A stretch of DNA of 33,876 nt from Pseudonocardia lacus. GTDB taxonomy: Bacteria; Actinomycetota; Actinomycetes; Mycobacteriales; Pseudonocardiaceae. The notes beneath the pieces were generated by a model. It saw only the letters and a program-made list of their open reading frames with translations. It searched no databases and had not been told where the DNA came from. The translations under genes and the position numbers were made by a program. The DNA is taken from NCBI RefSeq assembly GCF_018531445.1, contig NZ_JAHDTH010000072.1, positions 1 through 33,876 of the forward strand, in the 5' to 3' direction. Shown here piece after piece: positions 1 to 6,929 of the stretch (positions are counted from its first letter, which is position 1; every line of letters begins with the position of its first letter).

Positions 1-1096
1 GGACCGGCGCGGTGGGCACGACCGCGGCCGGGGCCGGCTCGGGCGGCGGGGACGCGGCCGTCACCGGCTCGGTGGGGGTGGTGTCGGCCGGCGCCACCGG
101 GGCGGGCTCGGCCGGAGCGGGTGCATCCACGGGTGCGGGCTCCGGCGCCTGAGCGGTCGGCTCGTCGTCCGGAACGGGGTCCTCGACGCGGGGGCGCTCG
201 ACGGTGGAGGGCTCGGCGGCATCGTCCGATGTGGACACCTGGACCGGCTCGAGGCGACGGCCTCCGATCGGTGGCACGGCGGTGAGCCTGCGCCGGGGCG
301 CGCCGGCCGGCGGGCGCCCGGTACCGGGGACCAGCCGCACCACCCCGGTCGCGCGACCGCCGCCGTTCGACTGCGGCGCCGGATCGGGGCGGGCTTCGGG
401 GCGGGCCTCGGACTCGACCTCGGCGTCCACCTCGGACCAGTCGGCCCACCCGGACCAGGCGTCGTCGTTCGCGCCGTCGGGGTCGGCCGACTCGGGCGCA
501 GCCCGCGGTGCGGCGACGGGCGGGGCGAGCCGGGGGACGTAGGCGGTGGGCGAGCCGGACGCGGACGCCATCAGCGCCGCGCGCCGCCACGGGGTGTCGT
601 CGCCGGTCAGCTCGGTCTCCACCGCGGCGGGCTCCGGGGCCCGCGGGGTGCTCGTGGCGACGGGGGCCCGGCGCGGGGGCGGGTCGACCGGGAGGCGGGC
701 GGTGGGGACCTCGATCTCGTCCGGCGCGTCCGGCTCCGCGGGCGGGACGACGGTGGGCGGGCGGGCGGGAGAGGCCCGGTGCCGGCCGCCGGCGCGCTCA
801 TCGACGGAGACCGCCTCCGGAGGCGGCGCGGGCTCGTCGCCGGCCGGGGTGATCTCGTCCTGGGCGGAAGCCTCCTCGGCGGCGGCGACCACGGGTGCGG
901 TGTCCCCCTCGGGCGCCGCCGCGGCCGCGGCGGCCTCGCGCTCGGCGCGCAGCCGGACCAGTTCGGCCACCGTGCGCGGGCCCCGCGACCGGGCGGCCCG
1001 CGCGCGGCGGGAGACGACCGTGGCGACGATCAGTACGGCGAACGCGACGAGCAGCACCGCCACGATGGCGACGGCGACCAGGACGGGAGTGCTCAT
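1..1096 (-). CDS. Membrane-anchored Ala/Pro-rich protein, 3' end outside window
   Basis: An open frame runs without a stop from an ATG at 1096 to the left edge (365 codons seen). Residues about 4-28 form one hydrophobic segment (VLVAVAIVAVLLVAFAVLIV), followed by an arginine-rich stretch (SRRARAARSRG), which predicts a single N-terminal membrane anchor with the remainder cytoplasmic. The rest is low-complexity Pro/Ala/Glu/Asp/Val, almost certainly disordered, with one more ordered patch (DDAWSGWADWSEVDAE). I do not recognise a family; such anchored disordered proteins are common in actinomycetes and are often scaffolds or envelope-linked, but that is not shown here. Its ATG overlaps the stop of a small ORF (UGAUG), so it is probably translated by coupling. 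Codon use matches the neighbours. Confidence 0.75.
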   Translation of the reverse strand, partial: MSTPVLVAVAIVAVLLVAFAVLIVATVVSRRARAARSRGPRTVAELVRLRAEREAAAAAAAPEGDTAPVVAAAEEASAQDEITPAGDEPAPPPEAVSVDERAGGRHRASPARPPTVVPPAEPDAPDEIEVPTARLPVDPPPRRAPVATSTPRAPEPAAVETELTGDDTPWRRAALMASASGSPTAYVPRLAPPVAAPRAAPESADPDGANDDAWSGWADWSEVDAEVESEARPEARPDPAPQSNGGGRATGVVRLVPGTGRPPAGAPRRRLTAVPPIGGRRLEPVQVSTSDDAAEPSTVERPRVEDPVPDDEPTAQAPEPAPVDAPAPAEPAPVAPADTTPTEPVTAASPPPEPAPAAVVPTAPV

Positions 1097-1170
1097 CACT
1101 CGGCCTCGCAGAGCTCGGCCCGCGCTTCGCGCGGGCGCTGTGCCGGCGCTTCGCTCGCAAGCCCGCTCAC
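1096..1170 (-). CDS. Small ORF (24 aa) within the dispersed spacer repeat, copy A
   Basis: GTG at 1170 overlaps the stop of the preceding 19-aa ORF (GTGA), and its own TGA overlaps the ATG of the anchored protein (TGATG). The peptide begins MSGLASEAP and ends CEAE. It is the same kind of element as the 26-aa ORF at 21040-21120, with which it shares the DNA blocks GCGAGCGAA, CGGCACAG and GCGCGAAGCGC in the same order. I cannot say whether the peptide matters or whether only the coupling does. Confidence 0.4.
   Translation of the reverse strand: MSGLASEAPAQRPREARAELCEAE
1096..1170 (-). repeat. Dispersed translated spacer repeat, copy A
   Basis: About 75 bp between two start codons, rich in GCGAGCG/GCGAAGCG blocks. 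It aligns with 21040-21120 on the same strand over nearly its full length, with a 6-bp length difference. Both copies begin with GTGAGCG and end with GATGAGC. Confidence 0.6.
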
Positions 1171-1226
1171 CGCACGACCTCGCCGCGCCCAGCCGCCGGT
1201 AGCACCGAACGCGCAGGCTCGCTCAT
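1167..1226 (-). CDS. Small leader ORF (19 aa) with strong ribosome-binding site
   Basis: An ATG at 1226 sits just downstream of a strong Shine-Dalgarno (GGGAGGAG) and opens a 19-codon ORF (MSEPARSV...GEVVR) whose TGA overlaps the GTG of the next small ORF. It is the only good ribosome entry site upstream of the anchored protein, so ribosomes probably load here and are handed down by two stop/start overlaps. No family is recognisable; the reason to list it is its position and ribosome-binding site. Confidence 0.4.
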   Translation of the reverse strand: MSEPARSVLPAAGRGEVVR

Positions 1227-1407
1227 CGCTCTCCTCCCGACCGAACGACGGCGGCGTGTGATCGAGAACCTAGCATTGCCCCCCGCCACGACCCGGTTCC
1301 GGTGGCGGGCGTGTTATCCCTGGTCAGACGGGAAAGATGGGGACGTCCGCAGCGCCCGCCACCCGAACCGGGGGAATGGCGCCGCGCGGTGCGGGGAACG
1401 GAGCGGC

Positions 1408-3348
1408 GTGGACACGGACCTGGCCCGGCTGGCGGCACTGCACGGCGTGGCGACCGAGTACCGCGACGGCGAGCGCAAGCGGGTGGCGATCGACCCGGAC
1501 GTCGTCGTGCGGGTGCTCGGGCTGCTCGACGTCGACGCGAGCGGCCCGCAGGCCGTGCGGGAGGCACTGGCCGCCGCCGACGAGCGCGCCCGCGCCGGGC
1601 GGCTGCCGGACACGATCGCCGTGCGCACCGACCGGTCCCGGCCGCTGCCGGTGCCCGGCGTGCTCGTCGGCGAGGACGGCGCCCGCCGCGACGTCGACGA
1701 CCTGCCCGCCGGGCTCGACCCGGGCTGGTACCGGCTGGAGACCGCCGACCAGACCGTCACCGTCGTCGTCGCGCCGCCCGCGCTGCCCGAGCCCGAGCGC
1801 GCGTGGGGCTGGATGCTGCAGCTCTACGCGCTGCACTCGACCGGCTCGTGGGGCATCGGCGACCTCGGCGACCTGCGGGAGTTCACCGCGTGGACGGGCG
1901 CGCAGCACGGCGCCGGGGCGGTGCTGCTCAACCCGCTGCACGCCATCACCCCGGTGCCGCCGGTGCAGCCCTCGCCGTACACGCCGTCGAGCCGGCGCTT
2001 CGGCACGGCGCTCGCGCTGCGCATCACCGACCTGGCCGCCTACCGGCGCGCCGACCCCGCCACCCGGGCCGAGGTCGACGCGCTGCGCCCGCTGACCGTC
2101 GGCGGGCGGATCGAGCACGACCGGGTGTGGGCGGCGAAGCGCTCGGCGCTGGAGCTGCTCTGGCACGCCGACGGGCGCCCCGAGCCCACCGGCGCCGACG
2201 ACGACCTGTGGGAGTTCGCCACGTACTGCGCGCTCGCCGAGCGGTACGGCGGGCGCTGGAGCCGCTGGCCGGAGGAGATGCGCAGGCCCTCCGCCCCGGG
2301 CGTCGCACGCGCTCGCCAGGAGCTGGCCACCCGGGTGGCCTTCCACGCCTGGGTGCAGCAGCAGGTGCAGGCCCAGCTGGTGGAGGCGCAGGAGGCCGCC
2401 CGCGAGGTCGGCGTGCGGATCGTGCACGACCTGGCCGTCGGGTGCGACCCCGAGGGCGCCGACGGCTGGGCGCTGCAGGACGTGCTCGCCATGGGTGTGC
2501 GGATCGGGGCCCCGCCGGACGCGTTCAGCCAGCAGGGCCAGGACTGGGGGCTGCCGCCGTGGCGCCCCGACCGGCTCGCCGCCACCGGCTACGCCGCCTA
2601 CCGCGACCTGCTGCGCGCGCTGCTGCGCCAGGCCGACGGCCTGCGCATCGACCACGTGGCCGGGCTGTGGCGGCTGTGGTGGGTGCCACCGGGCGAGTCC
2701 GCCGACCGCGGCACCTACGTGCACTACGACGCCGAGGTGATGCTGGCCGTGCTCACCCTGGAGGCGCACCGGGCGGGCGCGCTGGTCGTCGGCGAGGACC
2801 TGGGCACCGTCGAGCCCGAGGTCACCGAGGGCCTGGCCGCGCACCGGATGCTCGGCTCGTCGGTGCTGTGGTTCACCCGCGACCTCGACGCCCCCGGCGA
2901 GCCGCTGCTGCCGCCGCGGGAGTGGCCGCCGGACTCGGTGGCCACGATCTCCACCCACGACCTGCCCACCGCCGCCGGGTTCCTGACCGGCGAGCACGTC
3001 CGGGTGCGCGCCGAGCTCGGCCTGCTCGACGACGTCGCCGCCGAGGAGGAGAAGGCGGCCGCGGAGCGCGCCGAGATGATCGACCTGCTGCGCGCCGAAG
3101 GGCTGGTGGGCGACGACCCGAGCACCGAGGAGCTGGTGGTCGCCATGCACGCGGCGCTGGCCAGCAGCCGTTCCCGGCTGGTGCTGGTCTCGCCCTACGA
3201 CGTCATCGGCGAGGTCCGCCAGCCCAACCTGCCCGGCACGGTCGACCAGTACCCGAACTGGCGGCTGCCGCTGGCCGAGTCGCTGGAGGAGCTGCGCGCC
3301 GACCCGCGCGTCGCCCGGGTGGTCGAGGTGCTGCGCCGGGAGCGCTGA
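1408..3348 (+). CDS. malQ: 4-alpha-glucanotransferase (amylomaltase, GH77)
   Basis: Cytoplasmic disproportionating enzyme that transfers alpha-1,4-glucan chains between maltodextrins in glycogen and maltose metabolism. The 646-aa protein has the long actinobacterial N-terminal extension, then the GH77 barrel. Visible signatures are LYALHSTGSWGIGDLGDL, SPYTPSSRRFG, the nucleophile region LRIDHVAGL (D415), the acid/base region VVGEDLGTV (E463) and STHDLPT (third acid, D518), so the catalytic set is complete. The start is the GTG at 1408; upstream codons in the same frame give unlikely sequence. It is divergent from the anchored protein, with about 180 bp of shared upstream DNA. No other glycogen genes are nearby. 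A 43-bp gap separates it from the S4 protein. Confidence 0.95.
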   Translation: MDTDLARLAALHGVATEYRDGERKRVAIDPDVVVRVLGLLDVDASGPQAVREALAAADERARAGRLPDTIAVRTDRSRPLPVPGVLVGEDGARRDVDDLPAGLDPGWYRLETADQTVTVVVAPPALPEPERAWGWMLQLYALHSTGSWGIGDLGDLREFTAWTGAQHGAGAVLLNPLHAITPVPPVQPSPYTPSSRRFGTALALRITDLAAYRRADPATRAEVDALRPLTVGGRIEHDRVWAAKRSALELLWHADGRPEPTGADDDLWEFATYCALAERYGGRWSRWPEEMRRPSAPGVARARQELATRVAFHAWVQQQVQAQLVEAQEAAREVGVRIVHDLAVGCDPEGADGWALQDVLAMGVRIGAPPDAFSQQGQDWGLPPWRPDRLAATGYAAYRDLLRALLRQADGLRIDHVAGLWRLWWVPPGESADRGTYVHYDAEVMLAVLTLEAHRAGALVVGEDLGTVEPEVTEGLAAHRMLGSSVLWFTRDLDAPGEPLLPPREWPPDSVATISTHDLPTAAGFLTGEHVRVRAELGLLDDVAAEEEKAAAERAEMIDLLRAEGLVGDDPSTEELVVAMHAALASSRSRLVLVSPYDVIGEVRQPNLPGTVDQYPNWRLPLAESLEELRADPRVARVVEVLRRER

Positions 3349-3390
3349 TATCCGGTCGCCCCGACGCGCTGATCGGGCATCATCGAGGCC

Positions 3391-3789
3391 GTGCAGGCAC
3401 CCGAAGCGCAAACGGGCCGGCTGGACAGCTGGTTGTGGGCCGTGCGGCTGACCAAGACCCGGCCGGCGGCCGCCGCGGCCTGCCGCGGCGGCCACGTGCG
3501 GGTCAACGACAGGCCGGCCAAGCCCGCCACCCCGGTGCACGCGGGCGACGAGGTGCGCGCCCGCGTCCCGGCCGGGCCCGGTCGCGACGCCACCCGCATC
3601 GTCGAGGTCGTGAAGGTGATCCAGAAGCGGGTCGGGCCGGCCGACGCCGCCACCTGCTTCATCGACCGCACCCCGCCCCCGCCGCCGGAGGCGGCGATCC
3701 CGGTCGCCCGCCGCGACCGCGGCGCCGGCCGCCCCACCAAGCGCGACCGCCGCCTCCTCGACCGCCTCCGCACCGCCGACGACTTCTGA
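3391..3789 (+). CDS. S4-domain RNA-binding protein, Hsp15-like
   Basis: A 132-aa basic protein with an N-terminal S4 RNA-binding domain (about residues 8-60: RLDSWLWAVRLTKTRPAAAAA, then GHVRVND and HAGDEVRAR) and a basic C-terminal tail. The Hsp15 (HslR) family binds stalled 50S subunits carrying peptidyl-tRNA; that role is known for the E. coli member and inferred here. Length fits the family (about 130 aa). Start is GTG at 3391; there is no clear Shine-Dalgarno, but CATCAT lies seven bases upstream, so it may be leaderless. It follows malQ and ends before a long hairpin shared with the convergent EamA gene. Confidence 0.85.
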   Translation: MQAPEAQTGRLDSWLWAVRLTKTRPAAAAACRGGHVRVNDRPAKPATPVHAGDEVRARVPAGPGRDATRIVEVVKVIQKRVGPADAATCFIDRTPPPPPEAAIPVARRDRGAGRPTKRDRRLLDRLRTADDF

Positions 3790-3816
3790 TCTTCTCCGCG
3801 CGCGCCCCCTCCCCCG

Positions 3817-3871
3817 GTTCAGGAAAGCCACGATGCTGCCCTCTGCGGGCAGCATCGTGGCTTTCCTGAAC
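3817..3871. terminator. Perfect 25-bp stem-loop between convergent genes
   Basis: Two exactly complementary 25-nt arms (3817-3841 and 3847-3871) flank a 5-nt loop (TCTGC). It lies between the ends of the S4 gene (3789) and the EamA gene (3897), with no T-tract on either side. A bidirectional hairpin terminator is the simplest reading. The stem is less GC-rich than its surroundings, and perfect symmetry over 25 bp is unusual. Confidence 0.75.
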
Positions 3872-3896
3872 TCCGGCGGAGTGGGTCGCTGCTGCG

Positions 3897-4880
3897 TCAG
3901 CGGGCGGGGGTGGAGGGGGTGGGGGGCACGAGGGGGGCCACGACGACCGGCTCCCGGGTGCGCTCCCGCAGCCCGAGGCCGGTCACCGCGGCGACCACGA
4001 CGACCAGGCCGACCCACTGCGTCACCGACAACGACCGGTCGAGCAGCGTGACGCCGATCAGCGCGGCCGTCACCGGGAACGCCAGCTCGGCCAGCGTCGC
4101 CCGGGAGGCGGCGGTGGCCCGCAGGCCCAGGTAGTACAGGCTCAGCCCGAGCAGCCCCGGCACGAGCGCGAGCAGCGCCAGCGGGCCGAGCTGGGCCGGG
4201 GTGACCGCGATCGGGGCGCCGTTGAGCAGCAGCACCACCACGGTGGCCGGCAGGCCGATCGCGAACCGCAGCACCGTCACGTCGCGGCTGGGCATGCGGA
4301 CGCTGACCATGCGCCCGAGCACCGTCCCGATCGCCCACAGCACGGCGGCGCCGACCGCGAGCAGCGCGGCCACCAGCGCCGTCGGCGCGACCGACAGCGG
4401 GTCGGGGAAGGCGACCAGCCACGCCCCGACCAGCGCGGGCACCGCGAACACCCAGTACTGGGCGCGGAACCGCTCGCCGAGCAGCGCGACCGCGGCGATC
4501 ACCGCGACCACCGGCTGCAGCTTCTGCAGGACCAGCGGCGTGATCGGGTCGCCGTAGGTGAAGGCCTGGGTGAACAGCGCGGTCGCCACCGCCGACGCCC
4601 CCACCCCGATGACCACCAGGGCCAGCCGCTCCCGCGGCGCCGCGGCGCGGAACGCGCGCACCGCGGACGGCAGGAACGGCGTCAGCACCAGCACGATCAG
4701 CAGGTGCTCCCAGAACACGATGGTCGCCGCCGGCAGCTCGCCGGCCAGCGGTAGGCGCAGCAGCCCGTCGGTCCCCCACAGGGCGGCCGCCACCGCCACC
4801 AGCCACGTCCGGTCGGCCACCGGCCGTCGATCCCCCTCGGAGTCCACGACCGTGCTCAACGCGCCGCCGTCGGGATCCAT
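3897..4880 (-). CDS. EamA/DMT-family transporter
   Basis: A 327-aa integral membrane protein with about ten hydrophobic segments arranged as two EamA repeats, the usual size for this drug/metabolite exporter family. Family-typical features are an early AALWGTDGLLR segment, TPLVLQKLQPVVAVI closing the first repeat, and LYYLGLRATAASRATLAEL plus FPVTAALIGV in the second. Substrate cannot be told. The N-terminus (about 25 residues) and C-terminus (REPVVVAPLVPPTPSTPAR) are hydrophilic. Its ATG lies 7 bp after the stop of the STAS gene, so the two are probably cotranscribed. Confidence 0.88.
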   Translation of the reverse strand: MDPDGGALSTVVDSEGDRRPVADRTWLVAVAAALWGTDGLLRLPLAGELPAATIVFWEHLLIVLVLTPFLPSAVRAFRAAAPRERLALVVIGVGASAVATALFTQAFTYGDPITPLVLQKLQPVVAVIAAVALLGERFRAQYWVFAVPALVGAWLVAFPDPLSVAPTALVAALLAVGAAVLWAIGTVLGRMVSVRMPSRDVTVLRFAIGLPATVVVLLLNGAPIAVTPAQLGPLALLALVPGLLGLSLYYLGLRATAASRATLAELAFPVTAALIGVTLLDRSLSVTQWVGLVVVVAAVTGLGLRERTREPVVVAPLVPPTPSTPAR

Positions 4881-4887
4881 ACCGGGT

Positions 4888-5232
4888 TCAGCGAACGGTC
4901 AGCACCTCGGTGAGGCCGGTGAGCGCGAACAGCCGCTCGCACCGCCGCGACGGGCGCACGACGAGCAGCCGGGCGGACGCGTCGCGGTAGCGGCGGTCGT
5001 TCTCGACCAGCACCGCCAGCCCGGCCGCAGCCAGGAACACCACGCCGGACAGGTCGAGCTCGACGGTGCGGCAGCCCTGGTCGAGCAGCCGGTCCAGGGT
5101 GGCGGCGAGCCGGTCGGCGGACACCATGTCGATCTCACCGACCACCCCGACCGTGGCGTGGTCGTGGCCGCCACGGACATCGATCTCCAGCTGGCAGGGG
5201 TGCGGCTCGGGGCGGCGGGCACGTCCGTGCAT
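4888..5232 (-). CDS. STAS-domain protein (anti-anti-sigma-factor-like) lacking the phospho-serine
   Basis: A 114-aa single STAS domain (residues about 14-112). The family counteracts anti-sigma kinases of the RsbW/SpoIIAB type. The core VVGEIDMVSADRLAATLDRLL and VELDLSGVVFLAAAGLAVLV is clear, but where RsbV/SpoIIAA have Asp-Ser-x-Gly this protein has A68-A69-A70-G71: both the aspartate and the phosphorylatable serine are absent. It therefore cannot be switched off by the classical phosphorylation, or it does something else. Ribosome-binding site GGAGGAGGGG precedes the ATG. It is divergent from the HATPase gene and probably heads an operon with the EamA transporter. Confidence 0.85.
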   Translation of the reverse strand: MHGRARRPEPHPCQLEIDVRGGHDHATVGVVGEIDMVSADRLAATLDRLLDQGCRTVELDLSGVVFLAAAGLAVLVENDRRYRDASARLLVVRPSRRCERLFALTGLTEVLTVR

Positions 5233-5336
5233 CGCGCAGCCCCCTCCTCCGACGACTCGGCCGGTCGGATCGGGTGACCGAGGGGCCCAACCTGGGGGGC
5301 CACCCTAGCCGAGCGACGGCGAGCGGCGCGCCGTCC

Positions 5337-5362
5337 GGTTGGGTGCCCACCGCACCGGGTAC
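5337..5362 (+). promoter_or_regulatory. SigB/SigF-type promoter for the HATPase gene
   Basis: GGTT (5337-5340), 16 bases, then GGGTAC (5357-5362) fits the actinobacterial general-stress promoter pattern (GNNT, 14-16 bases, GGGTAY). Transcription would start near 5369, about 40 bases before the ATG. This would put the kinase under the kind of sigma factor it is expected to control. Confidence 0.5.
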
Positions 5363-5370
5363 CTCGGAAA

Positions 5371-5391
5371 CGGGCCCATGCGATGGGCCCG
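5371..5391. repeat. 9-bp inverted repeat in the HATPase leader
   Basis: CGGGCCCAT, three bases (GCG), then ATGGGCCCG: a perfect dyad immediately downstream of the predicted transcription start. It could be an operator or a 5' stem-loop on the mRNA. A Shine-Dalgarno (GGGAGG) follows, just before the ATG at 5409. Confidence 0.5.
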
Positions 5392-5408
5392 GTCACGGGA
5401 GGTCAGGA

Positions 5409-5813
5409 ATGCGCGCACCGGTCGGGCGGCCGCCCCCGCTGCGGCTGCGGCTGACCGGCGGCTCGCTGGCGCCGCAGCTGTCCGGGGCGCGGCACGAGGT
5501 CGAGCGGTGGGCCCACCAGACCGGCCTGGACGAGCCCCTGGTCGAGGACGTGGTGCTGGCCGCCTACGAGGCGCTGGCGAACGTCGCCGACCACGCCTAC
5601 CCCGGCGGCGCCGGCGACGCCCGCCTCGACGTGCGGCGCGAGAACGGCGTCCTGGAGGCCACGGTCAGCGACGAGGGGCGCTGGCGGCCCCCGGCCGGCG
5701 ACCCCGGCTGGCGCGGCCGCGGCCTGGTCATCATCCGCGGGCTGGCCGACGAGGTCGACGTGCGCCACGACGAGACCGGCACCGTGGTGCGGATGCGCTG
5801 GATGCTGGGCTGA
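5409..5813 (+). CDS. HATPase-domain anti-sigma-factor kinase (RsbW-like)
   Basis: A 134-aa protein with only a GHKL-type ATPase domain, as in RsbW/SpoIIAB, which bind a sigma factor or phosphorylate a STAS antagonist. The N-box is present (E54, N58, H62 in YEALANVADHAY). The G1 region is SDEGRWRPP (D88, G90) and the G2 region is RGRGLVIIRGLADEV. Start is the ATG at 5409 with GGGAGG upstream; in-frame codons further upstream overlap the promoter. Flanked by two STAS genes, it would normally be their partner, but neither carries the serine it would phosphorylate. No sigma-factor gene lies in the window, so its target is unknown. Confidence 0.87.
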   Translation: MRAPVGRPPPLRLRLTGGSLAPQLSGARHEVERWAHQTGLDEPLVEDVVLAAYEALANVADHAYPGGAGDARLDVRRENGVLEATVSDEGRWRPPAGDPGWRGRGLVIIRGLADEVDVRHDETGTVVRMRWMLG

Positions 5814-5901
5814 GCCCGATCCCCTTCCGGCGGTGCCGCCGCCGGAAGTGCCGCCCTACCGTCGTCGGAAGTCCTTCGCAGCCCGACCTCGGGAGCACGA
5901 C

Positions 5902-6234
5902 GTGACCGCGCACCGCCACCGCCCGTTCGCGGTCGCCGTGCGCTCCGAGCTCGGCCCCACCGGGGGCACCGCCGACCTGTCCGGCGAGCTCGACATCTCC
6001 AGCATCGCCCAGCTCTGGGACGCGCTGTCGGCGCTGTGCGGCGAGGGCTACCGGTACGTCGTGCTCGACCTGAGCGAGCTGGACTTCCTCGACGCCGCCG
6101 GCCTGGGGGTGCTGGTGCGGGCCGACCGGTTGTTCCGGGAGGCGGGCGCGACGCTGGCGCTCACCGGGCTGCGCCCGTCGCAGCAGCGGCTGCTGGAGAT
6201 CACCGGCCTGGACCGCGCTCTGCGGGTGGAGTGA
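5902..6234 (+). CDS. Second STAS-domain protein, also lacking the phospho-serine
   Basis: A 110-aa STAS protein. GGTADLSGELDISSIAQL and VVLDLSELDFLDAAGLGVLV are the two signature strands; the aspartate (D64) is kept but the serine position is A65 (D-A-A-G). Start is GTG at 5902 with GGGAG upstream; an in-frame GTG at 5833 would add a Pro/Arg-rich tail unlike the family. It lies 88 bp after the HATPase gene on the same strand, likely one transcript, ended by a hairpin at 6250-6280. Role: antagonist or decoy partner for the HATPase by family and context; non-phosphorylatable by inference. Confidence 0.85.
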   Translation: MTAHRHRPFAVAVRSELGPTGGTADLSGELDISSIAQLWDALSALCGEGYRYVVLDLSELDFLDAAGLGVLVRADRLFREAGATLALTGLRPSQQRLLEITGLDRALRVE

Positions 6235-6249
6235 GCCCCGGCCGAGCGG

Positions 6250-6280
6250 CGGGCGGAGGCCCCCTCCCGACCTCCGCCCG
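6250..6280. terminator. Hairpin after STAS gene
   Basis: CGGGCGGAGG, an 11-base loop and CCTCCGCCCG form a perfect 10-bp stem 15 bp after the STAS stop codon, between convergent genes. No T-tract, as is common in GC-rich actinomycetes. Confidence 0.6.
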
Positions 6281-6359
6281 ACCCGCCGGGCCACCCGAAC
6301 GGGTGATGTCCTTCCCAACGGCGCCGCGGCCGCGGGGTTACGGCCGTCGTCGCGAATTC

Positions 6360-6848
6360 TCACGCGGCCGGCTCGACGGGCAGATCCACCGCGCCGGCGG
6401 CGTTGAGCGGGTCGCGCAGGAAGCGCAGCAGCGGCATGCCCAGCCCGAAGGTCACCATCCGCCGGCCGGGCTCGATCCGCAGGACGCAGCCGCCGTCGAG
6501 CTCCAGCTCGCCGTGCCCGCTGATGGCCTTGAGCCGGCCGGCCGCGGCCAGCTCGCGGATCTCCGGGTCGTCGTTGTCCAGGATCCGCGCGGTGCCCTGG
6601 AACTGGACCGCGGCCGGCGGTCCGACCGGCAGCCGGCGGACCGGGACGGTGACCGCCACCCGCGGGTTGACCGCGACGTTGCGGGCCTTGCGGCTGTCGC
6701 GGAACGTGCTGACGTAGAGGGTGCGTCCGGCGGCGGAGTAGAGGACGCCCGCGATGTGCGGCCGCGAGGCGTCGGACGCGGTGGCCAGGGTGCAGAAGGA
6801 GCGCTTGGCGATCGCCCGGGTGGCGGTGGCGAGGAGTGTGTCTGTCAT
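6360..6848 (-). CDS. Pyridoxamine 5'-phosphate oxidase-fold (FMN/F420-binding split barrel) protein
   Basis: A 162-aa protein with the split-barrel pattern: KRSFCTLATASDASRPHIAGVLYSA, TLYVSTFRDSRKARNVAVNPRVAV, then VQFQGTARIL. The family binds flavin or, in actinobacteria, often F420, and oxidises or reduces small molecules. The cofactor cannot be settled by eye. The KARN-x(4)-PRV stretch matches the phosphate-binding region of the family. It is divergent from the AraC-type regulator, which is its most likely controller. Start is ATG at 6848. Confidence 0.85.
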   Translation of the reverse strand: MTDTLLATATRAIAKRSFCTLATASDASRPHIAGVLYSAAGRTLYVSTFRDSRKARNVAVNPRVAVTVPVRRLPVGPPAAVQFQGTARILDNDDPEIRELAAAGRLKAISGHGELELDGGCVLRIEPGRRMVTFGLGMPLLRFLRDPLNAAGAVDLPVEPAA

Positions 6849-6917
6849 GTCGTGAATGCTCCCGGTGCCGGGCTGGACGCTCCATCGTCGAACCGCTCGG
6901 ATGCATACGCGGGCGTC

Positions 6918-6923
6918 TACGAT
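6918..6923 (+). promoter_or_regulatory. -10 element of a leaderless AraC-family mRNA
   Basis: TACGAT followed by exactly six bases and the GTG start, with no Shine-Dalgarno. In actinobacteria this spacing puts the first transcribed base at the start codon. No good -35 box is visible. Confidence 0.45.
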
Positions 6924-6929
6924 GGCGGC

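Noticed and set aside
3833..4051. A plus-strand ORF beginning in the 25-bp hairpin
   Set aside because: Starts in the loop-proximal arm, is Arg/Gly-rich and is antisense to the EamA gene end.
1324..4806. A minus-strand open frame of 1,160 codons
   Set aside because: It runs antisense to malQ and the S4 gene and then in the wrong frame through the EamA gene. Long shadow frames are expected at this GC content, and its composition (Arg/Gly/Ala/His-rich) is that of a shadow.
5233..5408. A possible -10 (TAGGGT, 5302-5307) on the minus strand for the STAS-1 gene
   Set aside because: The hexamer fits TANNNT but no -35 or spacing support exists and the leader would be about 65 bases; not strong enough to annotate.
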